A stretch of 64,000 nt of DNA from Chloroflexota bacterium (GTDB lineage Bacteria; Chloroflexota; UBA11872; VXNJ01), in contig JAPOWW010000013.1 of assembly GCA_026707405.1 (NCBI GenBank), positions 1 through 64,000 of the forward strand, in the 5' to 3' direction. How positions within the stretch are numbered: position 1 is the stretch's first letter; every line of letters begins with the position of its first letter. Of the stretch, positions 54,098 through 63,425 are shown piece by piece. Made by a program: the position numbers and the translations under genes. The notes under the pieces are model-generated. The model was not told the DNA's origin, searched no databases, and saw only the letters and a list, made by a program, of their open reading frames with translations.

Positions 54098-55132
54098 CTA
54101 CAGCCACTTGTCCACAAAATCGAACGCCAGGCGCCCGCTGAACTCGTGTCCTGCGTCGAACTCGTCTCTGGCCAGTCGGTCCGACGCCCCGGCCACCGCG
54201 TAGACTCGTTCCAGCACGGCATGGGCCTCTCGGGAGGTCTCGATGGGAAAGCCGTCGTCGCGGATTCCCGCCTCGATCAATAGTGGCCGCGGCGCGATCG
54301 CGCCGACGATGTCGGGAACGTCGGCATATCGATAGACGCCCGGAAGGAACTGCGAGCCGCAAAAGTTGCCCATCTCAATGGCGTATTTGGCAAACGTAGT
54401 CAGATATCCGCTGATTACCGCCACCTTGATTCGTGGATCGATCGCGGCCAGATACATGGTCCTGGTCCCGCCGAAGGACAGGCCCAGGCAGCCGACCCGG
54501 TCGGCGTTCACGGCGGGATGGGCCGAAAGTACCTCAACGGCCTTAAGGTCGTCCCAGATATTTCGCGACATCAGGCTGACGCCGTAGAGCATCGTCTTGA
54601 GGAAGCTGACGTTACAGCCGTCCCGACGCCCGAATATGCCGGTCGTCTCGCCCGGCGCCGGATGGCCGAACCCCTCGCTTCGCTCGCCGAACCCGCGGGC
54701 GTCGGGCGCCAGCACCACGTTGCCTCGCTTGCCGAACCGCAAGGCGTAGTCGTTGTGAACGTCGGAGGCCTCCCCGCTCACGCCGTCCTTGCCCACGCCG
54801 TGACCATGCACCGCCAAGAGGCCCGGCAAGCTCTTACTCTCACCCGCGCCCTCCGGAACGAAGAGGAACGCCGGAACGTCCACTCCGGCTTCGGTGGAAT
54901 AGACCACCTTGTGCCGGGTCGTTCCTTCAAGCTCAACGGTCTCCAGGGTTCTCAGATTGAGCGGGACCGGCTCCGGCCAGGGCTGCATAAGCTCGTACAG
55001 CTTGGCCCGAAGCCGCGACCTCCACAGAATCCACTCGTGCTGGGTTTCAGCGCTAAACGCGAGCGGCCTCGAAGTCTGACGCTCGAGCTCGTCGATAAAG
55101 TCGTCGATAGAAAACTGCAGGTTCGCGCTCAT
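54098..55132 (-). CDS. Alpha/beta hydrolase family esterase (dienelactone-hydrolase-like)
   Basis: The 344-residue product has an N-terminal cap (~1-85) and a hydrolase core. Its motifs are GLLAVHGHGVGKDG, APDARGFGERSEG, the nucleophile elbow GLSFGGTRT, and late acidic and His residues (AGIRDDGFP, DAGHEFSG). It resembles acetyl xylan esterase and DLH-like enzymes. The start at 55132 overlaps the stop of the preceding isomerase gene by one base; the frame is open further up but with no family match. The substrate is unknown. Confidence 0.83.
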   Translation of the reverse strand: MSANLQFSIDDFIDELERQTSRPLAFSAETQHEWILWRSRLRAKLYELMQPWPEPVPLNLRTLETVELEGTTRHKVVYSTEAGVDVPAFLFVPEGAGESKSLPGLLAVHGHGVGKDGVSGEASDVHNDYALRFGKRGNVVLAPDARGFGERSEGFGHPAPGETTGIFGRRDGCNVSFLKTMLYGVSLMSRNIWDDLKAVEVLSAHPAVNADRVGCLGLSFGGTRTMYLAAIDPRIKVAVISGYLTTFAKYAIEMGNFCGSQFLPGVYRYADVPDIVGAIAPRPLLIEAGIRDDGFPIETSREAHAVLERVYAVAGASDRLARDEFDAGHEFSGRLAFDFVDKWL

Positions 55133-55911
55133 CAGTCCCACTCGCCCTTTATGTACTCCAAGGCCCGCTTCGGCTCGGTTGAATAATCCTCGAATCTGCC
55201 GCCGTTGTCCTCGATGCTGATTCGATCCGCGTAGCCGGCTGACTGCAAGGCGTCGAGAAACTCGACGTAAATCCCATCCCACGGGCGCGGCGGCATCCCC
55301 GCCAGCTGCGGCACGGGTACGTGGACGTGCCGCAAATCGGCTCCAGCCTCAGAGAGACTTTGAAATTCGTCATCCTCATAAGTCATGTGGAAAAGGTCTG
55401 CAAGCACCTTGATTCGCGGATGATCAACACGCCGCGCCATCTCCAGCGCTTCTGGGACAGTGTTTATGTTGTCGCAAGCGGTCTTGTAAAGGGGCTCGAT
55501 CGCCAGGGTCATGCCGACACGGTCGAGCTTCTCCGCAACCAGGTGCAAAAACATCGCGATCTGGTCCGCCGCTCGGTCTCGGTCGAATCCGTCGGGAGTC
55601 GACCGCGCCCCACCGCTGCCAAACACGATGATCTCGGCGCCGACCTCGGACATGCGCGCCAGCGCCGTATCCAGATACGCGTCTAGCCTCTCCCGGTCGA
55701 CCCGGTCGCCGACGACCGGCAGTACCCCCGGGATGAACACGTTGAAGGCCTCAACCGGCAGACCGGAGTCGGCGATTCGCCGGCGTACTTCCGCGAACTC
55801 GGACTCGGCGCCCTCTGGGTCCAGGGCGGCTACTTGTAGCTCGGCGTAGTCAAACCCGGCCTTTCGGGTTGCCTCCAATCCTTCCACCGTGGTGCAGCAT
55901 CCAAATCGCAT
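55132..55911 (-). CDS. Sugar phosphate isomerase/epimerase (TIM barrel)
   Basis: The 259 residues form an AP-endonuclease-2-like barrel: MRFGCCTTVEGL, a conserved MTLAIEPLYKT with the metal-binding Glu, KVLADLFHMTYEDD, HVHVPVPQL and ISIEDNGG. It resembles hydroxypyruvate isomerase and 3-keto-hexulose epimerases. It is the first gene of a pair with the esterase. Confidence 0.85.
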   Translation of the reverse strand: MRFGCCTTVEGLEATRKAGFDYAELQVAALDPEGAESEFAEVRRRIADSGLPVEAFNVFIPGVLPVVGDRVDRERLDAYLDTALARMSEVGAEIIVFGSGGARSTPDGFDRDRAADQIAMFLHLVAEKLDRVGMTLAIEPLYKTACDNINTVPEALEMARRVDHPRIKVLADLFHMTYEDDEFQSLSEAGADLRHVHVPVPQLAGMPPRPWDGIYVEFLDALQSAGYADRISIEDNGGRFEDYSTEPKRALEYIKGEWD

Positions 55912-56092
55912 TGAATCGACTCCTCAACGGACGCACTACCGGCCAAATGCCCGATCATTCTGTCCGATTCGACAATCCTTGTCAGGCTGGTCGTGGAACG
56001 AACTGGCGACTCCGACGACGACGGGGGATAATCACTCTCGCGACTGCCCCAATCACGCCATCGACCAAGCCCGACGGAGTACAGGATTTAAG

Positions 56093-56767
56093 ATGTCGTC
56101 GACCGAAGACGAGTTGCTACAGGTCTACTTCCCGTCGGGCCTGCCCACTGGCCATGCGTGCACGCGGTCGCGGATTCACGAGATCGGCCTCTGGCACCTC
56201 ACTCTGCAATTCTGGATCGTGCGGCGCTCCCGAGACGGATCACACCGACTGCTCTTCCAGCAGAGACACCTTTCCCAGCAGGCCTGGCCGGGCAAGCTGG
56301 ACACGACGTCCGCCGGCCACGTGCGCATGGGCGAGACCGATCTGGTCCGCGAGCTCGAAGAGGAGCTTGGAGTGCGCCCCACCACGAAGGACGTGAGCTT
56401 CGTAGGAGTGCGTCGCTGGGATGACGCCGCGGATCCGAATATGATCGACCGTGAGCTTCACCAGACCTATATCTGGATCAACGATCTGCCGTTGGACACC
56501 TATCGCCTTCAGCCTGACGAGGTCACCGCGCTGGTTGAGCTAACGCTATCGGACGCCGAAGCGCTGGTCACCGGCAAAAGCCAAGCCGTTCCCGGAGTTC
56601 GGTACGAAACGGCCAAGGCGCTACGGGATGTGACCATAAGCAAGGATATGCTTGTCCCGGTTGCGGACGGCTTCTACCTGAAGGTGATCGACGCGGTCAG
56701 GCGTCGAATTGCCGGCGAATCAGAAACAGAGACGATCCATGGCTGGTTGCCCAACCCGATTCTGTAA
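56093..56767 (+). CDS. NUDIX hydrolase with shortened NUDIX box
   Basis: The 224-residue protein opens with a region like isopentenyl-diphosphate isomerase and related NUDIX enzymes (GLWHLTLQFWIV, RLLFQQR). The NUDIX box spans residues ~75-94 as GHVRMGETDLVRELEEELGV. Only four residues lie between the E and the REU part, where the consensus GX5EX7REUXEEXGU has seven, a three-residue deletion. The metal-binding E87, E90 and E91 remain. The substrate is unknown. The frame is open further upstream, but ATG 56093 gives a clean N-terminus. Confidence 0.82.
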   Translation: MSSTEDELLQVYFPSGLPTGHACTRSRIHEIGLWHLTLQFWIVRRSRDGSHRLLFQQRHLSQQAWPGKLDTTSAGHVRMGETDLVRELEEELGVRPTTKDVSFVGVRRWDDAADPNMIDRELHQTYIWINDLPLDTYRLQPDEVTALVELTLSDAEALVTGKSQAVPGVRYETAKALRDVTISKDMLVPVADGFYLKVIDAVRRRIAGESETETIHGWLPNPIL

Positions 56768-56806
56768 GCGGCGGCGAACCCCCCGCGCGCTTGGATAGAC
56801 GGCTGC

Positions 56807-57178
56807 GTGACTTCACGTATTAATTTCGAGACGCTCGTCGACCAAGCGCTCGATTCGATTCCCGATTGGCTGCTCGAACGCCTAGAAAACGTCGCGATCG
56901 TCGTCGAAGACGCCCCGGACCCCGAAGACCTCGCCGAGATGGACATTCCGCCTGGGTCGGAGCTTTACGGCCTGTACGTTGGAATCCCTCTGACCCAGCG
57001 AAACAGCGCTTACAGCATGGTTCTTCCCGACAGGATAGTCATCTACCGCAACGCGCTTCGGCGGAATTTTCGCGACATTAACGAGCTTCGCGAGCAGGTC
57101 CGCCAAACTGTTCTTCACGAAGTCGGACACGCCCTCGGGATGGACCATGAGAAACTTGCCGAGCTTGGACTGATATAG
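56807..57178 (+). CDS. Small zinc metallopeptidase-family protein
   Basis: The 123-residue protein ends with the extended zincin motif HEVGHALGMDH (H104, E105, H108, H114), close to the C-terminus as in the DUF1025 family. The rest is a compact alpha/beta domain with LYGLYVGIPL and DRIVIYRNAL. The GTG start lies 39 nt after the NUDIX gene, so the two are probably co-transcribed. Substrates of this family are unknown. Confidence 0.87.
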   Translation: MTSRINFETLVDQALDSIPDWLLERLENVAIVVEDAPDPEDLAEMDIPPGSELYGLYVGIPLTQRNSAYSMVLPDRIVIYRNALRRNFRDINELREQVRQTVLHEVGHALGMDHEKLAELGLI

Positions 57179-57202
57179 CGAGCTACTCGCCCCCGCCGTT
57201 TG

Positions 57203-59203
57203 TCATGCGCGGCGCAGCGATACGTCCAGATCGGTGTGTCCTTCGAACGACCCCAGATCCCAAACGTCACGGCCACCATCCACGTCCACGGTCAGCCGGC
57301 CCACGTGTCCTTCCGCCACATGCTCCAGCTCGACGCCGTCGACCGGGCATCCACCCCGCCACGGGCAGAAAACCGCGATGAACAAGCCTCGACTCGCGCG
57401 CATCCGCCGCACGATCGCCGTCCTCGACTCGGACGCCGGATTGGATGGCCCCTCCGCCGAATACAATTCGCCCCCTCTACTCAACGGAAATACGGTCATA
57501 CCGGCGTCGCCCCCGACTCTCCACTGCAGTGCGCTTGCGTCACGAATTCGCGTCCAGCCGGACAACTCTGGATGCGGTGCAACCCCTTCGGCACGGCCAG
57601 TCGCTACCAATTCCCCACGAGCATCAAACGAACCTTCATTGTGGTAAATCCAGTCGAACCGCCGGGGCACGGGCGCTGAAACCGAAAACAAGTCGATGAA
57701 GTAGGGTTGCCGAATTAGCACCGCCCGCCTGAACCGGACCCCGGCGTGGGGTCGCATTGTCCACCCCACCGCGGCGTCCACGAGTTCAAATCCCCCAGTG
57801 GTCTCGAATCTCAAAAGCGAACCCCAGCCAGCCGGCTGGAGATTGCCGTCGACCATCACGGTGTTATGACTCGCGGTATGGGCATACCAGCGATCGCTCA
57901 GCCCGACGCCGAACCCGGGTGTTCCGAGATCCGGGGAAAGGACGGCATCTTCCCCGTAAACCGACAGGCCGAGCTTGTCGTAGTGGCCGTGCACGCCGCC
58001 GTGCCTCCCGTATTTCAAAAGCAGCTGGAAGGAGCCGTCTCGAAGCAGCGCAAGCCCGGAATTTTCAAATACTGCGCTCCGTCGTTTGCGGACAAGACCG
58101 CCTGCGGGAAGCGTTCGCTGTCCTTCCAGCAGGAGCCAAATCGAGTCTCTAGGCCGAAGCCTGTAGGCCCGCTGGAGCACCGCCGCAAATTCTCTGTGCC
58201 GGTACCAGGACCAGCCGGTCTCGTAAAAGCCGGGCGGCTCGGGTATGGCGTGACCGCAACGGTCGGTGAGGTCGATGGGACTCCAGCAGTCATTGATCGA
58301 TGGCAGCGAGCCGTCCGCAGTCGCGAGGTCTATGGCGGCCAGAAGCATCCGCTCCACCTCCGGAAACCGGGCCAGATCCGGTCTCGCCGCTTCTAATGCT
58401 CGCGAAGTCCACATGAGGGCCGCGAGCGTATAGAAATGGTAGCTCAGGCTGCCTTCATACCAGAGACCGTCCTTAAGAACTCCCCGGCTGACCTGCTCCC
58501 GTAACCGGTACGGCCCGTCGATGGCCGTTTCGACGAGATCGTCCCTTCCGCATACTGCTCCCGCCGTTACCAGCGCAGCATTCAGCCAGCATTCGATATT
58601 GTGGATCCGGCGGCGGCGGCGGCCCGCTATCCAGTCGGCGGCGGGTTCGAGCAAACTCGTGCGTACATATCCGGCATCCCGGCGCGAACCGCCGCCCAAA
58701 ACCAGATCACACGCCCAGGCCAGGTTAATGAGCCAGACCGCTTCGTCCAGCGCGTGGTAGCAGGCTCGTCCCGAAAAGTGCCAGTCGGGGTCGGGTTCAT
58801 AGTTCGAATACTTCCGTGCGTATTGGGTCAATATCGCCCACGCGGCCTCCAGATGCTCACCGACACCCGTTGCAACGCCCAACACCGCTGACTCGAAGGC
58901 AAGCGTGCTCAGGCGGTTGTTTACGAACCACCGCCAGGCTGCATCGAGCTTCTCCCCACCGAAGGACCGCCCGTCGATCGGACACCTGTGAACGTCGGGA
59001 CTTTCAGGATCGAATTCGAACTGCTTGGCGTGATCGGGACAGAAATAATCGTGGTAGTACCCGGCCCGTCTGTCCGGCACGCTCATCCGGCGCCTTGCCG
59101 TGCCCATCACTCTCCCGGCCAGACTCGTCACCGCGGCCGAGAATTCGGGCTGACCACCTCGTAGCCGCAACGCGTCTCGGGCTTCCTCCGAGAATAGGAG
59201 CAC
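57203..59203 (-). CDS. Heparinase II/III-family polysaccharide lyase, cytosolic
   Basis: The 666 residues form an N-terminal alpha/alpha toroid (ESAVLGVATGVGEHLE, DGLWYEGSLSYHFYTL) and a C-terminal beta-sandwich with HGGVHGHYDKLGLSVYGE, GTPGFGVG and TASHNTVMVDG, typical of heparinase II/III and oligoalginate lyases. These cleave uronic-acid glycosidic bonds by beta-elimination. No signal peptide is present. The GTG start lies 32 nt after the GH15 gene, so the two form an operon for intracellular oligosaccharide breakdown. The exact polymer is unknown. Confidence 0.85.
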   Translation of the reverse strand: MLLFSEEARDALRLRGGQPEFSAAVTSLAGRVMGTARRRMSVPDRRAGYYHDYFCPDHAKQFEFDPESPDVHRCPIDGRSFGGEKLDAAWRWFVNNRLSTLAFESAVLGVATGVGEHLEAAWAILTQYARKYSNYEPDPDWHFSGRACYHALDEAVWLINLAWACDLVLGGGSRRDAGYVRTSLLEPAADWIAGRRRRRIHNIECWLNAALVTAGAVCGRDDLVETAIDGPYRLREQVSRGVLKDGLWYEGSLSYHFYTLAALMWTSRALEAARPDLARFPEVERMLLAAIDLATADGSLPSINDCWSPIDLTDRCGHAIPEPPGFYETGWSWYRHREFAAVLQRAYRLRPRDSIWLLLEGQRTLPAGGLVRKRRSAVFENSGLALLRDGSFQLLLKYGRHGGVHGHYDKLGLSVYGEDAVLSPDLGTPGFGVGLSDRWYAHTASHNTVMVDGNLQPAGWGSLLRFETTGGFELVDAAVGWTMRPHAGVRFRRAVLIRQPYFIDLFSVSAPVPRRFDWIYHNEGSFDARGELVATGRAEGVAPHPELSGWTRIRDASALQWRVGGDAGMTVFPLSRGGELYSAEGPSNPASESRTAIVRRMRASRGLFIAVFCPWRGGCPVDGVELEHVAEGHVGRLTVDVDGGRDVWDLGSFEGHTDLDVSLRRA

Positions 59204-59235
59204 TTAAACCGCCTGGCCCCTCGACGGGCCGGCCA

Positions 59236-61266
59236 TCAGAGGGCTACCGACGAGGCTTTTCCTCGGGCCGTTCGCTGCGCCCGTTCCCGTCGCCGGCCGG
59301 CCGTCAGCTCCCGGTGCTTGATCAGATACTCCCGGAACAGCGCCACAAAGGTTGCGTGGCTCCAGGTAAGCGGCGAAACGCTCAAGGGCGCATTTGAGTA
59401 CGGGTCGACTTGCTCGGCGAGCGTCCCCGACGGCAAGGCGCGGTCCACTACCCAGTTCATCAAGTCCTTGGCCGGTGCCAGATCGGACGGTTTCATAGCC
59501 GTTGCGACATGCCATTGAGCAAGCCACATGGTGCAAATGAACCACGGATTGCCCGGCACGCGCTCGACGTCCGTGCTGACCTGGTGGTAATAATCGTTCT
59601 CATAGCGGGCGATGCCGCCCACGTCGGTGCGCACCCACAGCCGTTCGCTTATCCGGTTCATGGTCGCGACTATCCGCGGGTCGGCGGCTGAGAACATTCC
59701 GAAGTAGAACAACCCATACAGACTGGCGTCCAACACCATGTCCTTCTCATATCCGCCTGAACCGTTTGGAATCAGCCGCCGAAGGAACCGACCCTCCGCC
59801 TCGTCGTACAGATGCCGCTGGGCCGCATCCCGCATTGAGTTCGCCGCGGCACGATAGCGGGCCTCGAACTCGGTCTCGCCGAATCCGCGCGCGAACGCCG
59901 CGGCCGCGCGCAAGCCGGCCCAAACCGAAGCGACCGTCCAGGCGTGGACTCCATGCCGCTCCTCCCAGAGATCGTATGAGGGAAGCGGCAGACCAGTCTC
60001 GGGATCTCTAAATTCGCAGAGGAAGTTGGCGGCCTTCTTTATCAACTCCGCATACAGAGGCTTGATGGCCTCGACGTTCAGGTCACGGTCGAACTGCCGT
60101 CCCAACGCCCAGAGAACGAGCGCCGTCTCGTCCTCCTGGATCGGAAGTTGCTGCTCTCCCCTGTCCGTGGCCCAGGGATGCCACGAGCTGCCCTCCGAAC
60201 CGTCCGGAGCGTACTTGTGGGCCATGAATCCCTCGTCCCGAATCACGCTGGCGCAGAATCTGTAGAACTGCCGGGTCAGACTCCCGAAGTTGGCCTGGCC
60301 GAGCGCGTCCGCCACCAGAGCGCCGTCACGAGGCCACATGTAGCTGTACACATCCCGGTTGAACTGAAGATTGTCTGTGTCGTTCGCCGCAATGATCGCT
60401 CCACCGTTGTCTACCTGGGTCCTCACGATCAGAAGGCTCCGGTGGTACAGATCGGTAAGCCGCTGGTCCAGGTCCGCCGTGCCCGTCTTCGATCCGGTAA
60501 CCCAGTAGCGCCAATAGTGCTTCGTACGGTTGACCAGCGTTTCCGCCCCGCGCTCCCTTAGCGAATCGTTGTGGTTTCTGAGGCTCTTGTAATCGTGGCC
60601 GGCCGATATCCAGTAATAGATTTCTTGGGACCCGTCGCCCTCGATATCCAGATGCACCCCTCCGGTGCTATCAATCGAACCCTGCGACACGAGGTTGCCG
60701 CCGAGTTCCCCGTTTTCGGCGTCCCGCCAGGTGCCCTCGAGTCCACGAACCGAGCTCTCGCCAATGGCAAAGGCGTCCCATCCCGAGCTAAGGCGCGTCT
60801 GAACATCCACCCAGAACCAGAGCTTGCGCTTGTAGTGGATCAACGACCTCGGCGCCGGGTCGAAGTACGCGGTATCTCCGATGTCATCGCCGTAGATGCT
60901 GAAGTCTTGGTGGAAGAAGACCCGCAACTCACGCTGCGTGCTCCGCAGGTTCTTGATCGATACCTTCCGAACATATACCGGTCTGTGGAAATCCACGCAG
61001 TCCGAGCACGTCATCTCAAGGCCGAGGTGGTCGTTTCGCAACCGGACGTCCGTGACCAAGGTGGATTTCTCGTACCGCAGATCGCGCTGCCAGTCCGAGT
61101 CTTCGATCCAACTGAACTCGCCATCGGCCCACACGCCGAAATGGCATTTCCCGCCCGCAATGTGATTGTGCAGGCCGACGTGCGGGTAGTAGATATCTCG
61201 GATCAAATAGTCGTGGTCGAAGTTGACCAGCATCGAGCCATTGCCCACTACAAGATCTCGCGGCAT
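59236..61266 (-). CDS. GH15 glucoamylase-like glycosidase, cytosolic
   Basis: The 676-residue product has an N-terminal beta-sandwich (FDHDYLIRDIYYPHVG) and an (alpha/alpha)6 barrel. The barrel carries YMWPRDGALVADAL, the general acid in YDLWEERHG and the general base in GTLAEQVDPYSN. This is the layout of bacterial GH15 glucoamylases, dextranases and trehalases. AGGAGG lies eight bases before ATG 61266, so that start is preferred over the ATG three codons upstream. No signal peptide is seen. Confidence 0.9.
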   Translation of the reverse strand: MPRDLVVGNGSMLVNFDHDYLIRDIYYPHVGLHNHIAGGKCHFGVWADGEFSWIEDSDWQRDLRYEKSTLVTDVRLRNDHLGLEMTCSDCVDFHRPVYVRKVSIKNLRSTQRELRVFFHQDFSIYGDDIGDTAYFDPAPRSLIHYKRKLWFWVDVQTRLSSGWDAFAIGESSVRGLEGTWRDAENGELGGNLVSQGSIDSTGGVHLDIEGDGSQEIYYWISAGHDYKSLRNHNDSLRERGAETLVNRTKHYWRYWVTGSKTGTADLDQRLTDLYHRSLLIVRTQVDNGGAIIAANDTDNLQFNRDVYSYMWPRDGALVADALGQANFGSLTRQFYRFCASVIRDEGFMAHKYAPDGSEGSSWHPWATDRGEQQLPIQEDETALVLWALGRQFDRDLNVEAIKPLYAELIKKAANFLCEFRDPETGLPLPSYDLWEERHGVHAWTVASVWAGLRAAAAFARGFGETEFEARYRAAANSMRDAAQRHLYDEAEGRFLRRLIPNGSGGYEKDMVLDASLYGLFYFGMFSAADPRIVATMNRISERLWVRTDVGGIARYENDYYHQVSTDVERVPGNPWFICTMWLAQWHVATAMKPSDLAPAKDLMNWVVDRALPSGTLAEQVDPYSNAPLSVSPLTWSHATFVALFREYLIKHRELTAGRRRERAQRTARGKASSVAL

Positions 61267-61274
61267 TTCAACCA

Positions 61275-61280
61275 CCTCCT
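61275..61280 (-). promoter_or_regulatory. Shine-Dalgarno deciding the GH15 start
   Basis: AGGAGG lies eight bases upstream of ATG 61266. The 17-nt stretch AGGAGGTGGTTGAAATG differs by one base from the leader of the DUF362 gene at 9765-9781. Confidence 0.7.
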
Positions 61281-61518
61281 ACGTCCCCGACTGAGCCTAA
61301 CCGTAGCGTCAAGCCCCGGGCGGCGCCTAAAGCATCCTAGTCGTCGTTGCCAAACTACCGCCGCGCCTCCATGACCAGTGTGACCAACAAGCCCCTGATC
61401 CATTACCGATTGGTCCGAAACGTGACTCGATCTCGCTTCCCTTTCCCCACCCCAAAAAGCGACTGAATGTAGTATCACCCAGCTCATCATCCCACCGTCG
61501 GCCAAGCCTCTCACACTT

Positions 61519-61527
61519 ATATCCACA
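61519..61527 (+). promoter_or_regulatory. DnaA-box-like site ATATCCACA
   Basis: It matches the consensus TTATCCACA at eight of nine positions and lies about 520 bp before dnaA. Confidence 0.5.
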
Positions 61528-61564
61528 ACGTATCGTTTCCCGTCAATACACACCTTTCCGCACG

Positions 61565-61573
61565 CTATCCACA
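61565..61573 (+). promoter_or_regulatory. DnaA-box-like site CTATCCACA
   Basis: It matches TTATCCACA at eight of nine positions, in the same orientation and 46 bp from the previous box. Confidence 0.5.
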
Positions 61574-62048
61574 TCCATGCTTCAGATTCACATTTGTCGG
61601 CATATTGCCGCCGGCCGATCCGACATAAGCTTCACCATTACGCCTGATCCATATAGCCGCAGTTACCAGCGTTACATTCCTCTTTACAATTAGCATCGCC
61701 TGCGAAACTCTGGCCTCCCGTCGACCGGAGTCACCGCATCAGCCCCCATCACGGACGTATCAACGCCTCGCTACCTCACCTCCGGTGCCGACTCTCCGTC
61801 CCTCGGCGCTTCGCCAAGCATACGATGGGGCCCCTACCCTGTGACTTGGTGCGGCCACAGGAGTCGGGCACCGGTATTCTTCGATCTGCGGGTGCCTTTT
61901 CTGGACAAAAATATCGTCGACGAGTTTTCTGCTTTTTTGTAATTCACACGTATAGCGACCATTGAAATCCTCGTCATCAGTTAATTATCATAAATGCCCA
62001 CCAAATGTTACGACTCCACATTGAACACGCTCCGAGAGTTCGGTCTTC

Positions 62049-63425
62049 GTGATCGATCAAGGTACCTGGGCAGCCGCGCTGGGCCGTCTGCAAGTCGAGA
62101 TGAGCAGCGGTCAGTTCGCCGCTTGGCTCCAGCAAAGCACCTTTGTCGAGGGGGGTAATGCCTCCCTTGTAGTGGGTTTCCCAAACGCGTTCGCGAAGGA
62201 GACCGTCGACCGCAACTTCCGCCCCATGGTCAAAGGAGTGGTCGACCAAATTGCCGATTGTGATGTAGACCTTACGTTTGTAATCAATACCGAAGGCGGA
62301 CCGGTGTTCCCTTTGGGGACCGGTGCCTCACAGCCGCGCCCGCCCGCAAGAGACCGTCTCACGGCCACTCCGGTTTCCAGTCAACCAGCCCCGCTCCAGC
62401 CGCGCTACACCTTCGACAACTTCGTCGCTGGCGAGGGCAGCAAGCTGGCTTACGCCGCAGCCAAGCGGGCTTGTGAGGCCCCCGGTGGGTCATGTAATCC
62501 ACTCTTCATCCACGGCGGCGTTGGTCTGGGTAAGACGCACCTGCTCAGGGCCGTCGGCCATGGGATCCACGAGCGGTTCCCTTCGCTGGCGGTCCGATTC
62601 GTCACATCAGAGGACTTCACTCACGAACTGGTTACAGCCATCCGAGCTGGCAGCACGTCCGCTTTCCGGGCGCGTTACCGGTCTACCGATGTACTGCTCA
62701 TGGACGACGTTCAGCTCATAGCGGGGCGCGAATCGACACAGCAGGAAGTGTTCCACACGTTCGACTCGTTATATTCGGCCGGCAAACAAATCGTGCTGAC
62801 AAGCGACCGGCCGCCGCAGACTATTCGCCCCCTGTCCGACCGGCTCATTACACGTTTCGCCTGGGGCCTCGTCGCCGACATTCAGCCGCCTGACTTTGAG
62901 ACCCGCTTGGCCATACTCCGATCGAAGGCAGCGGCAGTGCAAGCAGACGTTCCATCGCCAGTCATCGAGTTCCTGGCTTCGTCCGTTACCGATAATGTCA
63001 GAAATCTCGAAGGGTCTCTTACCCGTGTCCTCTTTTTCGCACAATGCAACAACCTTGAGCTTTCCGTAGCCACCACACAGAAGGCATTACGCCACACTGG
63101 CTATCAAGCATCTCCACAACCGGCAACGCTACTGTCCGTGACGAACGCGGTCTGCAGGCACTTCAACCTCACCAGGGAGGAGATAGCCGGGCGCAGCCGT
63201 TCTGCCCGCCTCACCCGGCCCCGCCATATCGCCATGTACCTTATGCGTGAGGAAACCAACCACTCTCTACCGGCGATCGGTGCCGAACTAGGCGGCAGGG
63301 ACCACACAACAGTCCTCCACGGCATACGCAAGATCACACGCGAACTCCCCAAAGACTCCGCGCTCCAACTCGCAGTTGATTCAATTCGCACTCTGCTTCA
63401 GCAAGCGGCGCCTCACTTCAACTAG
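62049..63425 (+). CDS. dnaA: Chromosomal replication initiator DnaA
   Basis: The 458-residue initiator has domain I (~1-80) and a Pro/Gln-rich linker. The AAA+ domain shows Walker A GGVGLGKT (156-163) and Walker B VLLMDDVQLI (D219/D220). Domain IV carries the DnaA signature GGRDHTTVLHGIRKI. It starts at GTG 62049. Its position between the putative oriC and parA is classical for origin regions. Confidence 0.96.
   Translation: MIDQGTWAAALGRLQVEMSSGQFAAWLQQSTFVEGGNASLVVGFPNAFAKETVDRNFRPMVKGVVDQIADCDVDLTFVINTEGGPVFPLGTGASQPRPPARDRLTATPVSSQPAPLQPRYTFDNFVAGEGSKLAYAAAKRACEAPGGSCNPLFIHGGVGLGKTHLLRAVGHGIHERFPSLAVRFVTSEDFTHELVTAIRAGSTSAFRARYRSTDVLLMDDVQLIAGRESTQQEVFHTFDSLYSAGKQIVLTSDRPPQTIRPLSDRLITRFAWGLVADIQPPDFETRLAILRSKAAAVQADVPSPVIEFLASSVTDNVRNLEGSLTRVLFFAQCNNLELSVATTQKALRHTGYQASPQPATLLSVTNAVCRHFNLTREEIAGRSRSARLTRPRHIAMYLMREETNHSLPAIGAELGGRDHTTVLHGIRKITRELPKDSALQLAVDSIRTLLQQAAPHFN

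Larger units (their letters stand above)
61281..62048. other. Candidate replication origin (oriC), gene-free 768 bp
   Basis: This is the only gap above 300 bp. It lies directly upstream of dnaA, is less GC-rich than neighbouring sequence, and contains A/T-rich patches at ~61905-61950 and 61970-61995 that could unwind. Two DnaA-box-like sites with one mismatch to TTATCCACA lie at 61519-61527 and 61565-61573, and a weaker one (TAATTCACA) at 61940-61948. No open frame in it looks like a gene. Confidence 0.55.
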
